Shown here: positions 7,213-16,470 of the stretch, piece after piece
Layout: each line of letters opens with the position of its first letter
Position numbering within the stretch: position 1 is the stretch's first letter
Origin: Spirochaetaceae bacterium
GTDB taxonomy: Bacteria; Spirochaetota; Spirochaetia; DSM-27196; PWMO01
Assembly (NCBI GenBank): GCA_007693945.1
Contig: RECP01000091.1
Coordinates: 62,001 to 126,000, forward strand
Direction of reading: 5' to 3'
DNA: 64,000 nucleotides
Made by a program: the position numbers and the translations under genes
Notes under the pieces: generated by a model
Seen by the model: the letters and a program-made list of their open reading frames with translations, nothing else
Database searches by the model: none
Told to the model about the DNA's origin: nothing

Positions 7213-9495
7213 TTAATGCGGCGCTGCATAGCCGATCTCATCGAGTATTACGCTCCCCGGCTGGTCAATGTCAAAGGCAAACCGAATCTGCCTGATCGAA
7301 TGCGGCGGCAAACCGGCGGCGGCTACCAGATCCAGTGGCACTCGATAGCTTCGCAGCACGGTTTCCACCGGTCGTATCAACGCACGTTCCAGCGGTCCGA
7401 GTTTGGTGTACTGTACCACCAGCGGCGGCGGACTTGGCTGAAGCAACGCAAGCTCCACCGTCACAACGCTGTCGTCATGTCCCAGCAAAACAAGATCAAC
7501 GGCCGCCGCCGACAGTCGTTCACCAGGCGGAGGAACCCGCACATCGGCCAGCGAGAAAAGCAGTTCGCCTCGGCTGCTGAACCGGGCTGCAGTCTCGGCC
7601 GCAACGGTGACCGTGAAGTACGCTGCGGGCGAATCGGGCCGGTCCGGCCAACTGAGAACCCGTGCCCGGTTGCCGGTCTCTCGGCCAAAGGCTCTCAGGG
7701 TTACCGGTTGAGTGTCCCATCGCTCGAGCCCGACCGCATGGAACGCCGTGCGGCCATCGGCTGTAACCCTGGGGTCACGGTCCGCGTCGAAATCGGCTAT
7801 CACACTGTGGCGGCCGTCACGATAGCGCTGCAGCACCCATTCTTTGGGCAGCAACTGCAGCGCGGCTGACGCGCTGCGGAAGACGGTTCGGGCTTCCTCC
7901 CGGTTACGCAAGGATGCCTCGACGAACGCAGTCACGTAGAGAGTGGTCAGCGCGTGCTGCCCGGAAACTCCGATCAGCGGAGCGTTGTTGAGCAACTGCC
8001 CGAAAGGAAAAGACATGTCCGAACTCCGGGGGATCGAGCTGAAACCGGCGTGGCTGCCGCGATAGATGTAGGCCAACGCCTTGAAGCTGTTTGCCGACAC
8101 GCTTACCCGTTCGTACTGCGCCAGTCCCATAAACAGTGGCACATCACCATCGTGGCCGCCGTGCAGCACCACGTAGTCGATGCCCGAGAGTTCCACGGGG
8201 CCGCCTCCCGGTCGATAGAAGCCGTCACTGGGAGCCAGGGCCACCACACCGCGAATGTCAAAACCGAAGTCAAACTCGATCCCGGGCTTATCCGGATGCG
8301 CCGAAAGCTCGTTGAAGAGCGCCGCCACCGCGACGGCCTCGCCGCCGCGCGAATGTCCCACCAGGGCGATCCGCGAGAGGTCAACGCGACCGTACCACGG
8401 TGAGGCCGGATCGGCATTCCAGTCCTGCCACACGCGCAGATGTTCCAGAAGCAGCCAGGCCCGCGCGGGAATCTCCTGCCGGCCGTACCCCTCACCCAGC
8501 CATGAGAAATTGAGATAATTCTGGTCAACCGATACCGCTATGTACCCGTGCGAGGCCAGCTGCTGCGCCAGATAGTCGTAGCCAAGCTCGGCGCGATGGT
8601 GCATGGGATGGTTACCGTGCACAATCAGCACCAGCGGGTAGGCTCCGGAGCCGCCTCCGGCGGCAGCCTCCGGTGCCCACACCACGCCACCTATCGGCGC
8701 CTGCGTAGCGTCAAATCCCCAGTAGCTGCGCCGAAATCGACCTTCGAACCCCGAGACCGCCGGCAGCAAAGCCGAAAGATCAACCGGCTCGGCAACAATA
8801 TCCGCCTCCGCGCCGTATTCCGCCCGGCGCTGGTCCTGACCCGAACCGTAGCTGCTGCGCCGCACGCCGTACGGACCGGGCTCGGCCAGCGACGTCCAGA
8901 GCGCGGCGGTGGAATCGGCGGCGTATATCGCGCGGTCCGGTGAAGCCTGAGGGGCCGGGGGAGCCGCCAGGTGCCCGTCGCTGCCCGGATAGAGAAACCA
9001 GAACAACCACGCGCCGTACATCCCGATTGCAGCCAGAGCAAATGCCATCTGCATCGCGCGGCGTACCGCGGCGCGTCCACCGGGATCATTGCGACTCCCG
9101 AGCGCCCGCATAACCGCGCCAAGACCGGCTCCCAGTAACGCGTGCACCGGAGCGATGATCACGCCAATCAGCAGCGCGATGGCGATGAAGGTCCCCTGAA
9201 GCGCGAGCACGACGCCCACTCCCAGCACGCCGACGCCACTTGCGTACCAGATACCGCGCGGAATGCGCCGCGCGAGAAAGCCTGCCACGCACAGGGCAAC
9301 AGCACAGCCGGCAACCACCGCAACGGCCGCCGTCCCGGCGATCAGCGTCAGCGGCAGCGCTCCGGGCGGTTCGACGCCACGAACCTTCCAAACGGCCAGT
9401 CCCACTACGGCGCCGGCCACAACCAGCAGGGCAGCTGCCCGCTGCGGATGTGGCGCCAGGCTTTTCGGGAAAACGCGGCGTACGGCAATTCTCAC
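7213..9495 (-). CDS. Membrane-anchored alpha/beta hydrolase, chlorophyllase-like
   Basis: 760 aa in three parts. Residues 20-170 have about five transmembrane helices. Residues 250-540 are an alpha/beta hydrolase fold with oxyanion motif VHGN (about 292), nucleophile elbow GHSRGG (Ser about 382), acid GGHDGD (about 449) and histidine GSHAGF (about 482). Residues 560-760 form a beta-rich C-terminal domain. The catalytic triad looks intact, so esterase or lipase activity is likely; the substrate is unknown. The GTG start follows AGGAGG with about 7-nt spacing. It stands alone, divergent from mutL. Confidence 0.8.
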   Translation of the reverse strand: MRIAVRRVFPKSLAPHPQRAAALLVVAGAVVGLAVWKVRGVEPPGALPLTLIAGTAAVAVVAGCAVALCVAGFLARRIPRGIWYASGVGVLGVGVVLALQGTFIAIALLIGVIIAPVHALLGAGLGAVMRALGSRNDPGGRAAVRRAMQMAFALAAIGMYGAWLFWFLYPGSDGHLAAPPAPQASPDRAIYAADSTAALWTSLAEPGPYGVRRSSYGSGQDQRRAEYGAEADIVAEPVDLSALLPAVSGFEGRFRRSYWGFDATQAPIGGVVWAPEAAAGGGSGAYPLVLIVHGNHPMHHRAELGYDYLAQQLASHGYIAVSVDQNYLNFSWLGEGYGRQEIPARAWLLLEHLRVWQDWNADPASPWYGRVDLSRIALVGHSRGGEAVAVAALFNELSAHPDKPGIEFDFGFDIRGVVALAPSDGFYRPGGGPVELSGIDYVVLHGGHDGDVPLFMGLAQYERVSVSANSFKALAYIYRGSHAGFSSIPRSSDMSFPFGQLLNNAPLIGVSGQHALTTLYVTAFVEASLRNREEARTVFRSASAALQLLPKEWVLQRYRDGRHSVIADFDADRDPRVTADGRTAFHAVGLERWDTQPVTLRAFGRETGNRARVLSWPDRPDSPAAYFTVTVAAETAARFSSRGELLFSLADVRVPPPGERLSAAAVDLVLLGHDDSVVTVELALLQPSPPPLVVQYTKLGPLERALIRPVETVLRSYRVPLDLVAAAGLPPHSIRQIRFAFDIDQPGSVILDEIGYAAPH

Positions 9496-9536
9496 CTTTG
9501 GCCCTCCTGGTGCTCTGTTTTGATCGGCCGGGGTCC

Positions 9537-9565
9537 ATCATAGCAGCAGTATGAACGCGCCGCAA
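9537..9565 (-). promoter_or_regulatory. Promoter for alpha/beta hydrolase gene
   Basis: On the minus strand TTGCGG (9565-9560), 17-bp spacer, TATGAT (9542-9537). The predicted leader is about 35 nt and contains the AGGAGG ribosome-binding site. Confidence 0.6.
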
Positions 9566-9599
9566 CGCACTACTGAATGAGAGCGGCTGCCGGTAACGC

Positions 9600-9628
9600 T
9601 TCACGCTCGCGCAGCAAACCGGTAGTAT
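9600..9628 (+). promoter_or_regulatory. Promoter for mutL, start-proximal
   Basis: TTCACG at 9600-9605, 17-bp spacer, TAGTAT at 9623-9628; the -10 ends 9 nt before the ATG. The intervening AGGGCGAG could also act as a Shine-Dalgarno, so leaderless initiation is possible but not certain here. Confidence 0.45.
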
Positions 9629-9637
9629 AGGGCGAGT

Positions 9638-11446
9638 ATGGAACCATCCCCCGCACACGGCGCATTCCGGCCGATCCGCCGGTTACGCGAGCAGGTGGCC
9701 CGCAAGATCGCCGCCGGCGAGGTAATCGACAGACCGTATTCGGTTGTTCGGGAACTCATCGACAACGCACTCGACGCCCGGGCGGATTCGGTGGACGTCT
9801 GGCTCGAAGACGGCGGGCGCAGCCGTATCCAGGTAGTCGACAACGGGATCGGGATGGACGACGCCGACCTCCAGCTCTGTTTTCTGCCGTACGCCACCAG
9901 CAAGATCGAAAACGAGTATGATCTCGAGAACGTCACAAGCCTCGGCTTTCGCGGCGAAGCGCTCTCAAGCATCGCAACGGTGGCGCGGCTGGAGATCAGC
10001 AGCGGCCGCGGTAATGACGGCGCTGCTCACCGACTGGTGGTTCACGCCGGCCGGCAGATCAGCTTCCAACCGTGCGAAGCGATCACCGGAACCTCGGTAA
10101 CCGTCAACGACCTGTTCTACTCGCTGCCCGCACGGCGCAAGTTTCTCAAGCGCGCGTCAGCCGAAACCACTATGTGCCGTAACGCCGTGGTCGACAAAGC
10201 GGTTGCGTTTCCCGCGGTTCTGTTCCGTCTCTTCGTTGACGGCGAACTCAGGCTGTTCCTGCCGCCGAGTGATGCCGAACAGCGCGTGCTGGCGTGCTAC
10301 CCGGAACTCGGCGCCCGTTCGCTGCTGTCTACGGCCAAGGGAAGCGGGGACGGATTCTCGATCGAAGCTGTCACTGCCGGCAGTGCCCTTCTCCGCCGTG
10401 ACCGCAGACTGATGCAGGTCTTTGTCAATCGGCGCCGCGTCTGGGAGTTCGCGCTGGTGCAGGCGATGCAGTACGCCTTTGAGGCGGTCGCTCCCGGTGG
10501 CAGCTATCCGATCTGTTTCCTGTTCGTACGCTGCGAACCGCAGCTGGTTGACTTCAATATTCATCCGGCAAAGCGTGAGGTGCGATTCCAGAACCTGGCG
10601 CACATTCACCGGCGCACTGTTGAGACGCTGTCCGGGATTGTGCGCGCCGCAACCGTACGGAATGCCATCACCGGTCAGGCTTCCGGCAGCGACGGCATAC
10701 CCGAGCGGGCGCCGTCTCTTGATCACGCGCTGTTCGACCGCGGTGCGCAAAGCGGTTCTGCACGCAGAGCTGTGGCGGATGTCGGGGTCGATGTAATCGC
10801 AGAGTCACCGGCGGCTTCGCATTGCACGGTATCGACGGCAACCGGAACGGGTTTCGGGTCCGATGGAGCCCACGTCAATGGCACGGCTGCCGGCGGTGCG
10901 GCGCCAACCCCGGCGATCACCTACATCGGCCGTCTGTTCGGCCTCTTTCTGCTTGTCAGCCGCGGTGATCGGCTCTACATCGTCGACCAGCATGCAGCCC
11001 ACGAGCGCCTGCTCTACGACCGATTCCGCGCCGATCGCACGCTGCAGGAGCTGCTGGTTCCGCTGGTGGTCGAAGTCAGTGAGCAAGAGGAGCAGGTATT
11101 GCTGACGCGCGAGCAGGAGGTCGCCGAGCTTGGTATCCGGCTCGAACGCTCAGCTCCGGGACAGTGGCGCATTACGGCCGCGGCAGCCGCATTCCTGTCG
11201 CATCAGGATCAGATCGTGGAATCTCTGCGGGAAATCACACACCATCCGGAACAGATCAGCCGCCGATTCTACGCGCAGATGGCGTGCAGGGCCGCGATCA
11301 AGCAGGGCGACGATCTTGATCCGCACGCCGCGGTGCGGCTGCTGCACCAGGTGTTCGCGCTGCCCGAACCGCGCTGTCCTCATGGCCGACCGTTGTGGGC
11401 GGTACTGTCGCGTGATCAATTATGCGCAATGGTCGGCCGCTCGTAG
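9638..11446 (+). CDS. mutL: DNA mismatch repair protein MutL
   Basis: 602 aa. The N-terminal GHKL ATPase has VARKIAAGEVI, RELIDNALDA, VDNGIGM and GFRGEALSSI. A variable linker runs from about 350 to 425, followed by the dimerisation/endonuclease domain. That domain carries VDQHAAHERLLYD, ACRAAIKQGD and CPHGRP, the metal-binding motifs of the endonuclease-type MutL found in organisms without MutH. The last acidic position of the DQHA(X)2E(X)4E motif is Asp instead of Glu. It acts with MutS in mismatch repair. The ATG start is close to a predicted promoter. It converges with trxB, 6 nt between stops. Confidence 0.95.
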   Translation: MEPSPAHGAFRPIRRLREQVARKIAAGEVIDRPYSVVRELIDNALDARADSVDVWLEDGGRSRIQVVDNGIGMDDADLQLCFLPYATSKIENEYDLENVTSLGFRGEALSSIATVARLEISSGRGNDGAAHRLVVHAGRQISFQPCEAITGTSVTVNDLFYSLPARRKFLKRASAETTMCRNAVVDKAVAFPAVLFRLFVDGELRLFLPPSDAEQRVLACYPELGARSLLSTAKGSGDGFSIEAVTAGSALLRRDRRLMQVFVNRRRVWEFALVQAMQYAFEAVAPGGSYPICFLFVRCEPQLVDFNIHPAKREVRFQNLAHIHRRTVETLSGIVRAATVRNAITGQASGSDGIPERAPSLDHALFDRGAQSGSARRAVADVGVDVIAESPAASHCTVSTATGTGFGSDGAHVNGTAAGGAAPTPAITYIGRLFGLFLLVSRGDRLYIVDQHAAHERLLYDRFRADRTLQELLVPLVVEVSEQEEQVLLTREQEVAELGIRLERSAPGQWRITAAAAAFLSHQDQIVESLREITHHPEQISRRFYAQMACRAAIKQGDDLDPHAAVRLLHQVFALPEPRCPHGRPLWAVLSRDQLCAMVGRS

Positions 11447-11452
11447 CTGCCG

Positions 11453-12403
11453 TCAGCTGTTGAGAAAGTGCTCGGCTTCAAGCGCCGCCATGCAGCCGGT
11501 GCCGGCGGCCGTCACCGCCTGCCGATACTGTTTATCCTGAACGTCACCGGCCGCAAATACGCCTGCCACGCTGGTAGCGGTCGACTGGCCTTCGGTGACA
11601 ATGTAACCGGTTTCGTCGGTCTTCAGTTGACCGTTCAGAAAACCGGTGTTGGGCAGATGGCCGATGGCGTAAAACAGCCCGCGCGCTTCGAGCGTATCCT
11701 CTTCACCGCTCTTGTTGTTCCTGACCCTGACCGCGTTCATCGCCTTGCCATCACCGAGCACCTCAACGCCATTTGTGTTCCACCGAATCTCGATCTTGGG
11801 GTTTTCCAGTACGCGCTTCTGCATAGCCTTCGAGGCCCGCAGTACATCGCGACGCACCAGCAGGGTCACACGGCTACCGAACTTGGTCAGGAAGCTGGCC
11901 TCTTCGCAGGCGCTGTCACCGCCTCCAATGACTATCAGCGGCTGGTTGCGAAAGATCGGCAGCGCGCCGTCACAGACCGCGCAGGCCGACATACCGCGCT
12001 GCCAATAGGTCTCCTCACCAGACAGGCCGAGGCGTCGGGCGGTTGCGCCGGTTGCGATAATCAGCGCCTCGCAACGATACTCCGTTTCACCCTCCGTCCG
12101 GACGGTGAACGGCCGACTGGAAAGATCAACCGACGCGACGGTCTCGGTCTTGATCGTGCAGCCGTAGGTGAGCGACTGCCGCCGCATGCGATCCATCAGC
12201 TCCGGCCCGCCGATCGCCTCAGGAAACCCCGGGTAGTTCTCGACATCGGTGGTGGTGGTAAGCTGTCCGCCTGCGGCGACGCCGGCAGCCATGAAGCCTT
12301 CAAACAGCAGCGGTTGCAATTCGGCGCGGCCGGCGTATATCGCCGCGGTATGAGCGGCCGGCCCCGAACCGACGATGACCAGCTTTTGGGTTGAGTCTGA
12401 CAT
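11453..12403 (-). CDS. trxB: Thioredoxin reductase
   Basis: 316 aa FAD/NADPH flavoprotein that reduces thioredoxin. The N-terminal FAD site is [17 protein letters not shown], the redox-active pair is CAVC, the NADPH site is [11 protein letters not shown], and the C-terminal FAD motif is [10 protein letters not shown]. Length is typical. The ATG is preceded by GAGGAG. No thioredoxin gene lies next to it. Confidence 0.96.
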   Translation of the reverse strand: MSDSTQKLVIVGSGPAAHTAAIYAGRAELQPLLFEGFMAAGVAAGGQLTTTTDVENYPGFPEAIGGPELMDRMRRQSLTYGCTIKTETVASVDLSSRPFTVRTEGETEYRCEALIIATGATARRLGLSGEETYWQRGMSACAVCDGALPIFRNQPLIVIGGGDSACEEASFLTKFGSRVTLLVRRDVLRASKAMQKRVLENPKIEIRWNTNGVEVLGDGKAMNAVRVRNNKSGEEDTLEARGLFYAIGHLPNTGFLNGQLKTDETGYIVTEGQSTATSVAGVFAAGDVQDKQYRQAVTAAGTGCMAALEAEHFLNS

Positions 12404-12471
12404 TATGCTCCTCGATCAACGCACCAGCGGCGTTTTTCAGCAAAGGTACGCAACCGCGTCGCCGTCGTCAA

Positions 12472-14430
12472 CTACAGCCCGGCGAGCAGCGCCTCCACCT
12501 CGGCGCGCGCGGTGTACTGAGGATTGCGATCGAGCAACTGCCGCAGGATACGGCGGGCGTCGTCCTGCTGTTCCCGGGCTATCAGAACCTCGCCGAGCTT
12601 CTGATAAGCCGCCCAGTAGGTGGTATCGATCTTGATGACCTCGTTCAGCGCATCCTGCGCCTCCGCAAAACGACGCGAGCCGATGTATGCCAGCGCCAAA
12701 TTGTAGCGCATCAGGGTGTCGTTCGGCCGCTGCTGGATAGCGCGGCGGTAGTGGGTGATACTGTCGTTGAACAGCTCCTTGTTGAGGTAGACATTGCCGA
12801 GGTTGTTGTTGACTTCGACACTGTTGGGTTCAAGCCGGTGAGCGGCCAGCAGGAAGTCCAGCGCCTGATCGTGCATCTTCTGTTGGTCCAGAATACGGCC
12901 CAGTTCGACCATCGCACGCACATATTCGCGATTACGCGAAATAGCCGCGGTGTGGGCCTGGATCGCCTCGGTTATGTTGCCGCGCTTCTCCTGAATCTGG
13001 CCCAAAGCGTAGTAGTATTCAGGGCGATCGGAGTTCAATTCGATAGCACGCTGAATATCGCGAAACGCCAGGTCGATCCTGCCCAGGTCCAGGCGCACCA
13101 GCGCCAGGTTGTAGTTGTTGGTGGCATTGTTGGGTTGCAGCTCGTCGGCGCGCGCGAAATGGCGTTCGGCATCGTTGAATCGCTCCTGACGAAAGTGAGC
13201 GGTGGCCAGACGGGAGTGATAGATTGCCGTCGAAGGGTCGAGCTCTACCGCCCTTTGCAGCGCAGGCACGGCCCGTGAGACATCACCCTGATCCAGCAGT
13301 ATGCTGCCGATTCGGTAGTGTGCGCGCGCGTCTCGCGGATGCGTCTGCGCCGCAAAGCGGAACGCCTCGAGAGCTCGCGTGTTGTCACCAAGTTGCAGGT
13401 TGGTGATGCCGAGGTTGTGATAGGCGTTCTCGTAGTAGGGATCGATGCGCACCGCCGCTTCGTAGGATTGGCGCGCATCACGAAACTGCCGCGCACGAAA
13501 CTGGGCGTTGCCGAGCGCAAAGAACACCGATGCGTCGTCGGGATTCAGGCGTGCCGCAGACCGGAAGCTTGCGATAGCGTCGTCAAACAGTTCGGTGTCG
13601 TGATAGATGCGCCCCAGGGTGAAGTGAGGTTCCCACAGTTCGCGGTCACGCTGGATTGCGCGATTGGAATACTGAATCGCCTGCCGACGGCTCTCGGCAT
13701 CACCGGGATTCTGTTCGTAGATTGCACGGCCGGTGCGCGCCAGAGCTTTGGCGTGATAGCGGTCAGTTGCCGTGCCGTCCTGCAAGCTGATCTCGAGCAC
13801 TTCACCAAACGCGTGGCGAGCCTCACGATAATTGCGGCGCGCGAGAAACTCATCGCCCTCGGTGAGAAGCCGCTGGATACGCTGTTCGCGTTCGCGTTCC
13901 TCGGCCGAAAGGCGCGCCAGGCGCTCCTCTTCAGCCCGGCGGCGGGCCTCATCTTCAGCCTGTCGGCGCTGCTCGTCGGCTCGCCGCTGTTCGTCGAGCT
14001 GCCGCGCGATACGCTGCTCGGCTTCGCGCGCGCGACGCTCGGCTTCGGCCTGCTGCGCCTGCAGCTCACGCAGCCGTGCATCGTCGGGCCGCGCCGCCAG
14101 TTCGGCTTCCAGCTGTCGCCGTCGTTCGGCTTCCTCTTCTGCGATACGCCGCTGCTGCTCGCGTCGCGCGAGCAAGACGGCCTCTTTCAGCTCGCGGGCT
14201 TCGGCATCCTCAGAGTCGGCGATCAGCAACTGGTCGATGATATCGAGTGCGCGCTGGTATTCGTCGCTCTGGTAGTAACCGCGTGCCAGTTGCAGCCGAT
14301 TGGACCTCATCCGCTCGGCCTCACTCATTTCAGGTGCCGCAGCTCCACCACGCAGCAGAAAGAACGCTGCGACGCCGAGCGCCAGTACCACAACGGCCCC
14401 GGCAATGATCAGTGTGCGCTTATCGTACAA
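12472..14430 (-). CDS. TPR protein with N-terminal anchor and Glu/Arg-rich helix
   Basis: 652 aa. Residues 8-26 form a membrane anchor. A short TPR-like region follows, then a long Glu/Arg/Ala-rich charged segment (about residues 90-185) that should be a single helix or coiled coil. From about 190 to the end there are roughly twelve tetratricopeptide repeats with the usual W/A/Y spacing (for example AYHNLGITNLQLGDNTRALE). It probably scaffolds a protein complex at the membrane. The start is TTG 14430 with AGAGGA 7 nt upstream; no ATG is available near the anchor. The gene at 14475 upstream has the same parts in inverted order. Confidence 0.8.
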   Translation of the reverse strand: MYDKRTLIIAGAVVVLALGVAAFFLLRGGAAAPEMSEAERMRSNRLQLARGYYQSDEYQRALDIIDQLLIADSEDAEARELKEAVLLARREQQRRIAEEEAERRRQLEAELAARPDDARLRELQAQQAEAERRAREAEQRIARQLDEQRRADEQRRQAEDEARRRAEEERLARLSAEEREREQRIQRLLTEGDEFLARRNYREARHAFGEVLEISLQDGTATDRYHAKALARTGRAIYEQNPGDAESRRQAIQYSNRAIQRDRELWEPHFTLGRIYHDTELFDDAIASFRSAARLNPDDASVFFALGNAQFRARQFRDARQSYEAAVRIDPYYENAYHNLGITNLQLGDNTRALEAFRFAAQTHPRDARAHYRIGSILLDQGDVSRAVPALQRAVELDPSTAIYHSRLATAHFRQERFNDAERHFARADELQPNNATNNYNLALVRLDLGRIDLAFRDIQRAIELNSDRPEYYYALGQIQEKRGNITEAIQAHTAAISRNREYVRAMVELGRILDQQKMHDQALDFLLAAHRLEPNSVEVNNNLGNVYLNKELFNDSITHYRRAIQQRPNDTLMRYNLALAYIGSRRFAEAQDALNEVIKIDTTYWAAYQKLGEVLIAREQQDDARRILRQLLDRNPQYTARAEVEALLAGL

Positions 14431-14474
14431 TCCTCGGTCCTCTCCAGATGATAGTACTGGATTAATTGTCAGGG

Positions 14475-15311
14475 TCAGTCCGCAATGTCGAACACATCCT
14501 CGTAATCATCGATATCCTCGGCACCACCGCCCAGGCTGCGGGCCTCGCCGCGCGATCCGCCCAATGATTCCAGCACCGAATCCAGCAGCGCACGCCGGCG
14601 CTGCTCCTCCTCTTCGCGTGCCCGGCGTTCCTCTTCACGGCGCCGTTCCTCGGCTATCCGCTGCCGTTCAGCCTCTTCGCGCGCGATACGCTGCTCATCT
14701 TCGCGTCGGACACGCTCCTGTTCGATTATATCGCGCAGTAGCGAAATCATCCGCTGGATTTCATCCCTCTGCGGTGTTGACGGCGCCAGCGTCAGATAGA
14801 CGGTATAGTCGTCAATTGCGCGGCTGTACTGTTCGGTACGCACGCGCAGGTTGGCGCGGTTGAGGTAGGCTTCCGCCAGGCTGCCGTCGGTGCGGATTGC
14901 CTCGGTGTACATCTCATCGGCCAGATCGGGATTGCCGGCCGCCAGATAGTTGTTTCCAAGGTTGAAATAGATCAGACCACGATGGGTGCTCGCCACCTCG
15001 AGACCCCTGCGGAGGATCTCGGCAGCACGCTCGTACCGCCCGAGTTGCTCGTAAACGATCCCGAGATAGAGGTAGATTCGCTCGTTGCGCGGCTGCTGTT
15101 CCAGTGCCGCCTCGAGAACCGCGGCGGCTTCGGCGGGCCTATTCTGCATGTAGAGTTCCTCACCGCGTTGAAGCAGCGGCGAGGCGCCGACGGATGCCGA
15201 GACCAGAAGAAGGCACAGCAGGAGTACGCCAGGCCCGCAGCGCCGCGCACGGTGCGCGGCGTAAGGCCGGTTTGACAGTGGTTTGCAAACGCCGTATTCT
15301 TGCCCTGGCAT
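14475..15311 (-). CDS. Secreted or anchored TPR protein with charged C-terminal helix
   Basis: About 278 aa from ATG 15311. A hydrophobic segment VLLLCLLLVSASVGAS near residues 30-45 looks like a signal peptide or anchor, preceded by an unusually long basic leader. Three to four TPR units follow, then a Glu/Arg-rich helix and a very acidic C-terminal tail ending DDYEDVFDIAD. AAGAGAG precedes the ATG. The frame is open further upstream, but that part overlaps the divergent gene and looks non-coding. It is probably co-transcribed with the larger TPR gene 44 nt downstream. Confidence 0.72.
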   Translation of the reverse strand: MPGQEYGVCKPLSNRPYAAHRARRCGPGVLLLCLLLVSASVGASPLLQRGEELYMQNRPAEAAAVLEAALEQQPRNERIYLYLGIVYEQLGRYERAAEILRRGLEVASTHRGLIYFNLGNNYLAAGNPDLADEMYTEAIRTDGSLAEAYLNRANLRVRTEQYSRAIDDYTVYLTLAPSTPQRDEIQRMISLLRDIIEQERVRREDEQRIAREEAERQRIAEERRREEERRAREEEEQRRRALLDSVLESLGGSRGEARSLGGGAEDIDDYEDVFDIAD

Positions 15312-15341
15312 GCGGTACTCTCTTACACTGACGGTCCGGTT

Positions 15342-15758
15342 ATGAGCATCATCGTGCTTATTATTATCCTCGGTGCAGCGGCGGGATTGATTACCTTTTT
15401 CGTTATCACCTCCGTTCCGGCTCCGAAAGGGGTCACAACCTGCAACGCAATGGTCGAACGGGGCAGGACCACGCAGGCATGCCGAACAGCAGAGACGATC
15501 ATGTCCCGGCAACCACGCGACCCGGATGCGCGCTGTCTACGCGGACCTGCCCGCCTGGCGCTGATCGAAGCCGAATCGGCCCTGATGGAGTTCAGGATTG
15601 CCAATGACAGCGGCCAGTTTGAAGACGACGTCCGCGCGGCGCCTCCTGAAATAAAGATAACAGACCTCCCGGCCGAATTCAATCTGCCCTCACAACTGCT
15701 TGAGAAACAGCTGATTCCGATACCCGCGAATGCCGGCGCTGGGTCTGCGGACCGGTAG
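15342..15758 (+). pseudogene. Truncated spirochaetal TPR protein (remnant or short form)
   Basis: 138 aa from ATG 15342: an N-terminal hydrophobic segment (residues 2-20), a linker, then about two TPR-like units with ETIMSRQPRDPDARCLRGPA and SALMEFRIANDSGQF. This order resembles the N-terminal third of longer membrane-anchored TPR proteins I know from treponemes, where a typical repeat would read YLLGRAYL and LYxRFNQPEEAL. Here those positions are CLRGPARL and LPAEFNLPSQLLEK and the protein stops abruptly. I infer a 3'-truncated, decaying gene; a genuine short protein cannot be excluded. A TTGCCC/TACACT pair (15300-15329) may be its promoter. Confidence 0.5.
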
Positions 15759-15762
15759 TCAC

Positions 15763-16470
15763 ATGAAGATTCTGTGTGTGTCCGATCACGTCGACCCGCT
15801 GGTATACAACACAGGCGTTCGCGAACGGTTCAGCGATATCGATCTGGTAATCGGGGCGGGCGATCTCCCGATGGAGTATCTCGGCTTTCTGGCCAGTAGC
15901 CTCAACACACCGGTGCTGTTTGTCTTCGGTAACCACAACCTGTCGCATATCGACAACTTCCGCCCACGACCGTCGCCCGCGATTGAAGGCAGTCAGGTTG
16001 ACTTCCGCTTCACGAACACCTTTGGATCGACTTACATTCACGGACGCATTATTCGTGCAAAGGGAGTACTGATTGCCGGTCTTGGCGGAAGTCTGCGCTA
16101 TAATGCGGGAGAGAACCAGTTCACCGACGGCCAGATGTACCGGCAGGTCCTCAGAATGCTGCCGCGCCTGCTGTGGAACCGGCTCTTTCACGGCCGCTAC
16201 GTGGATATCCTGGTGACGCACGCTGCACCGTACGGCGTGCACGACAAGCCGGACCGCTGCCACACGGGGTTCCGGGCCTTTCGTTGGTTTATCCGGCGAT
16301 TCCGGCCGCGTTACCTGCTGCACGGACACATTCACCTGTACGATCTGAACGCCAGACGCGTCTCGGTGGTAGACGGCACGACCGTGATCAACGTCTACAG
16401 CCATTACGTTCTGGACACCCAAGAACCGCCACACCCGAGCGAGGAGACCACTGATGAGCAGCATCGTTGA
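15763..16470 (+). CDS. Metallophosphoesterase (calcineurin-like)
   Basis: 235 aa with the ordered metallophosphoesterase motifs: VSDHVDP (first metal site, variant of D-x-H), GAGDLP, FGNHN, VTHAAPYG and HGHIHLY. Two-metal phosphodiesterases or phosphatases of this size act on nucleotides, nucleic acids or phosphoproteins; the substrate is not evident. The start ATG 15763 is 4 nt after the truncated TPR gene; an upstream in-frame ATG at 15730 would add residues that look unrelated. Its last 17 nt overlap the start of the ParB-like gene, so the two are coupled. Confidence 0.85.
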   Translation: MKILCVSDHVDPLVYNTGVRERFSDIDLVIGAGDLPMEYLGFLASSLNTPVLFVFGNHNLSHIDNFRPRPSPAIEGSQVDFRFTNTFGSTYIHGRIIRAKGVLIAGLGGSLRYNAGENQFTDGQMYRQVLRMLPRLLWNRLFHGRYVDILVTHAAPYGVHDKPDRCHTGFRAFRWFIRRFRPRYLLHGHIHLYDLNARRVSVVDGTTVINVYSHYVLDTQEPPHPSEETTDEQHR

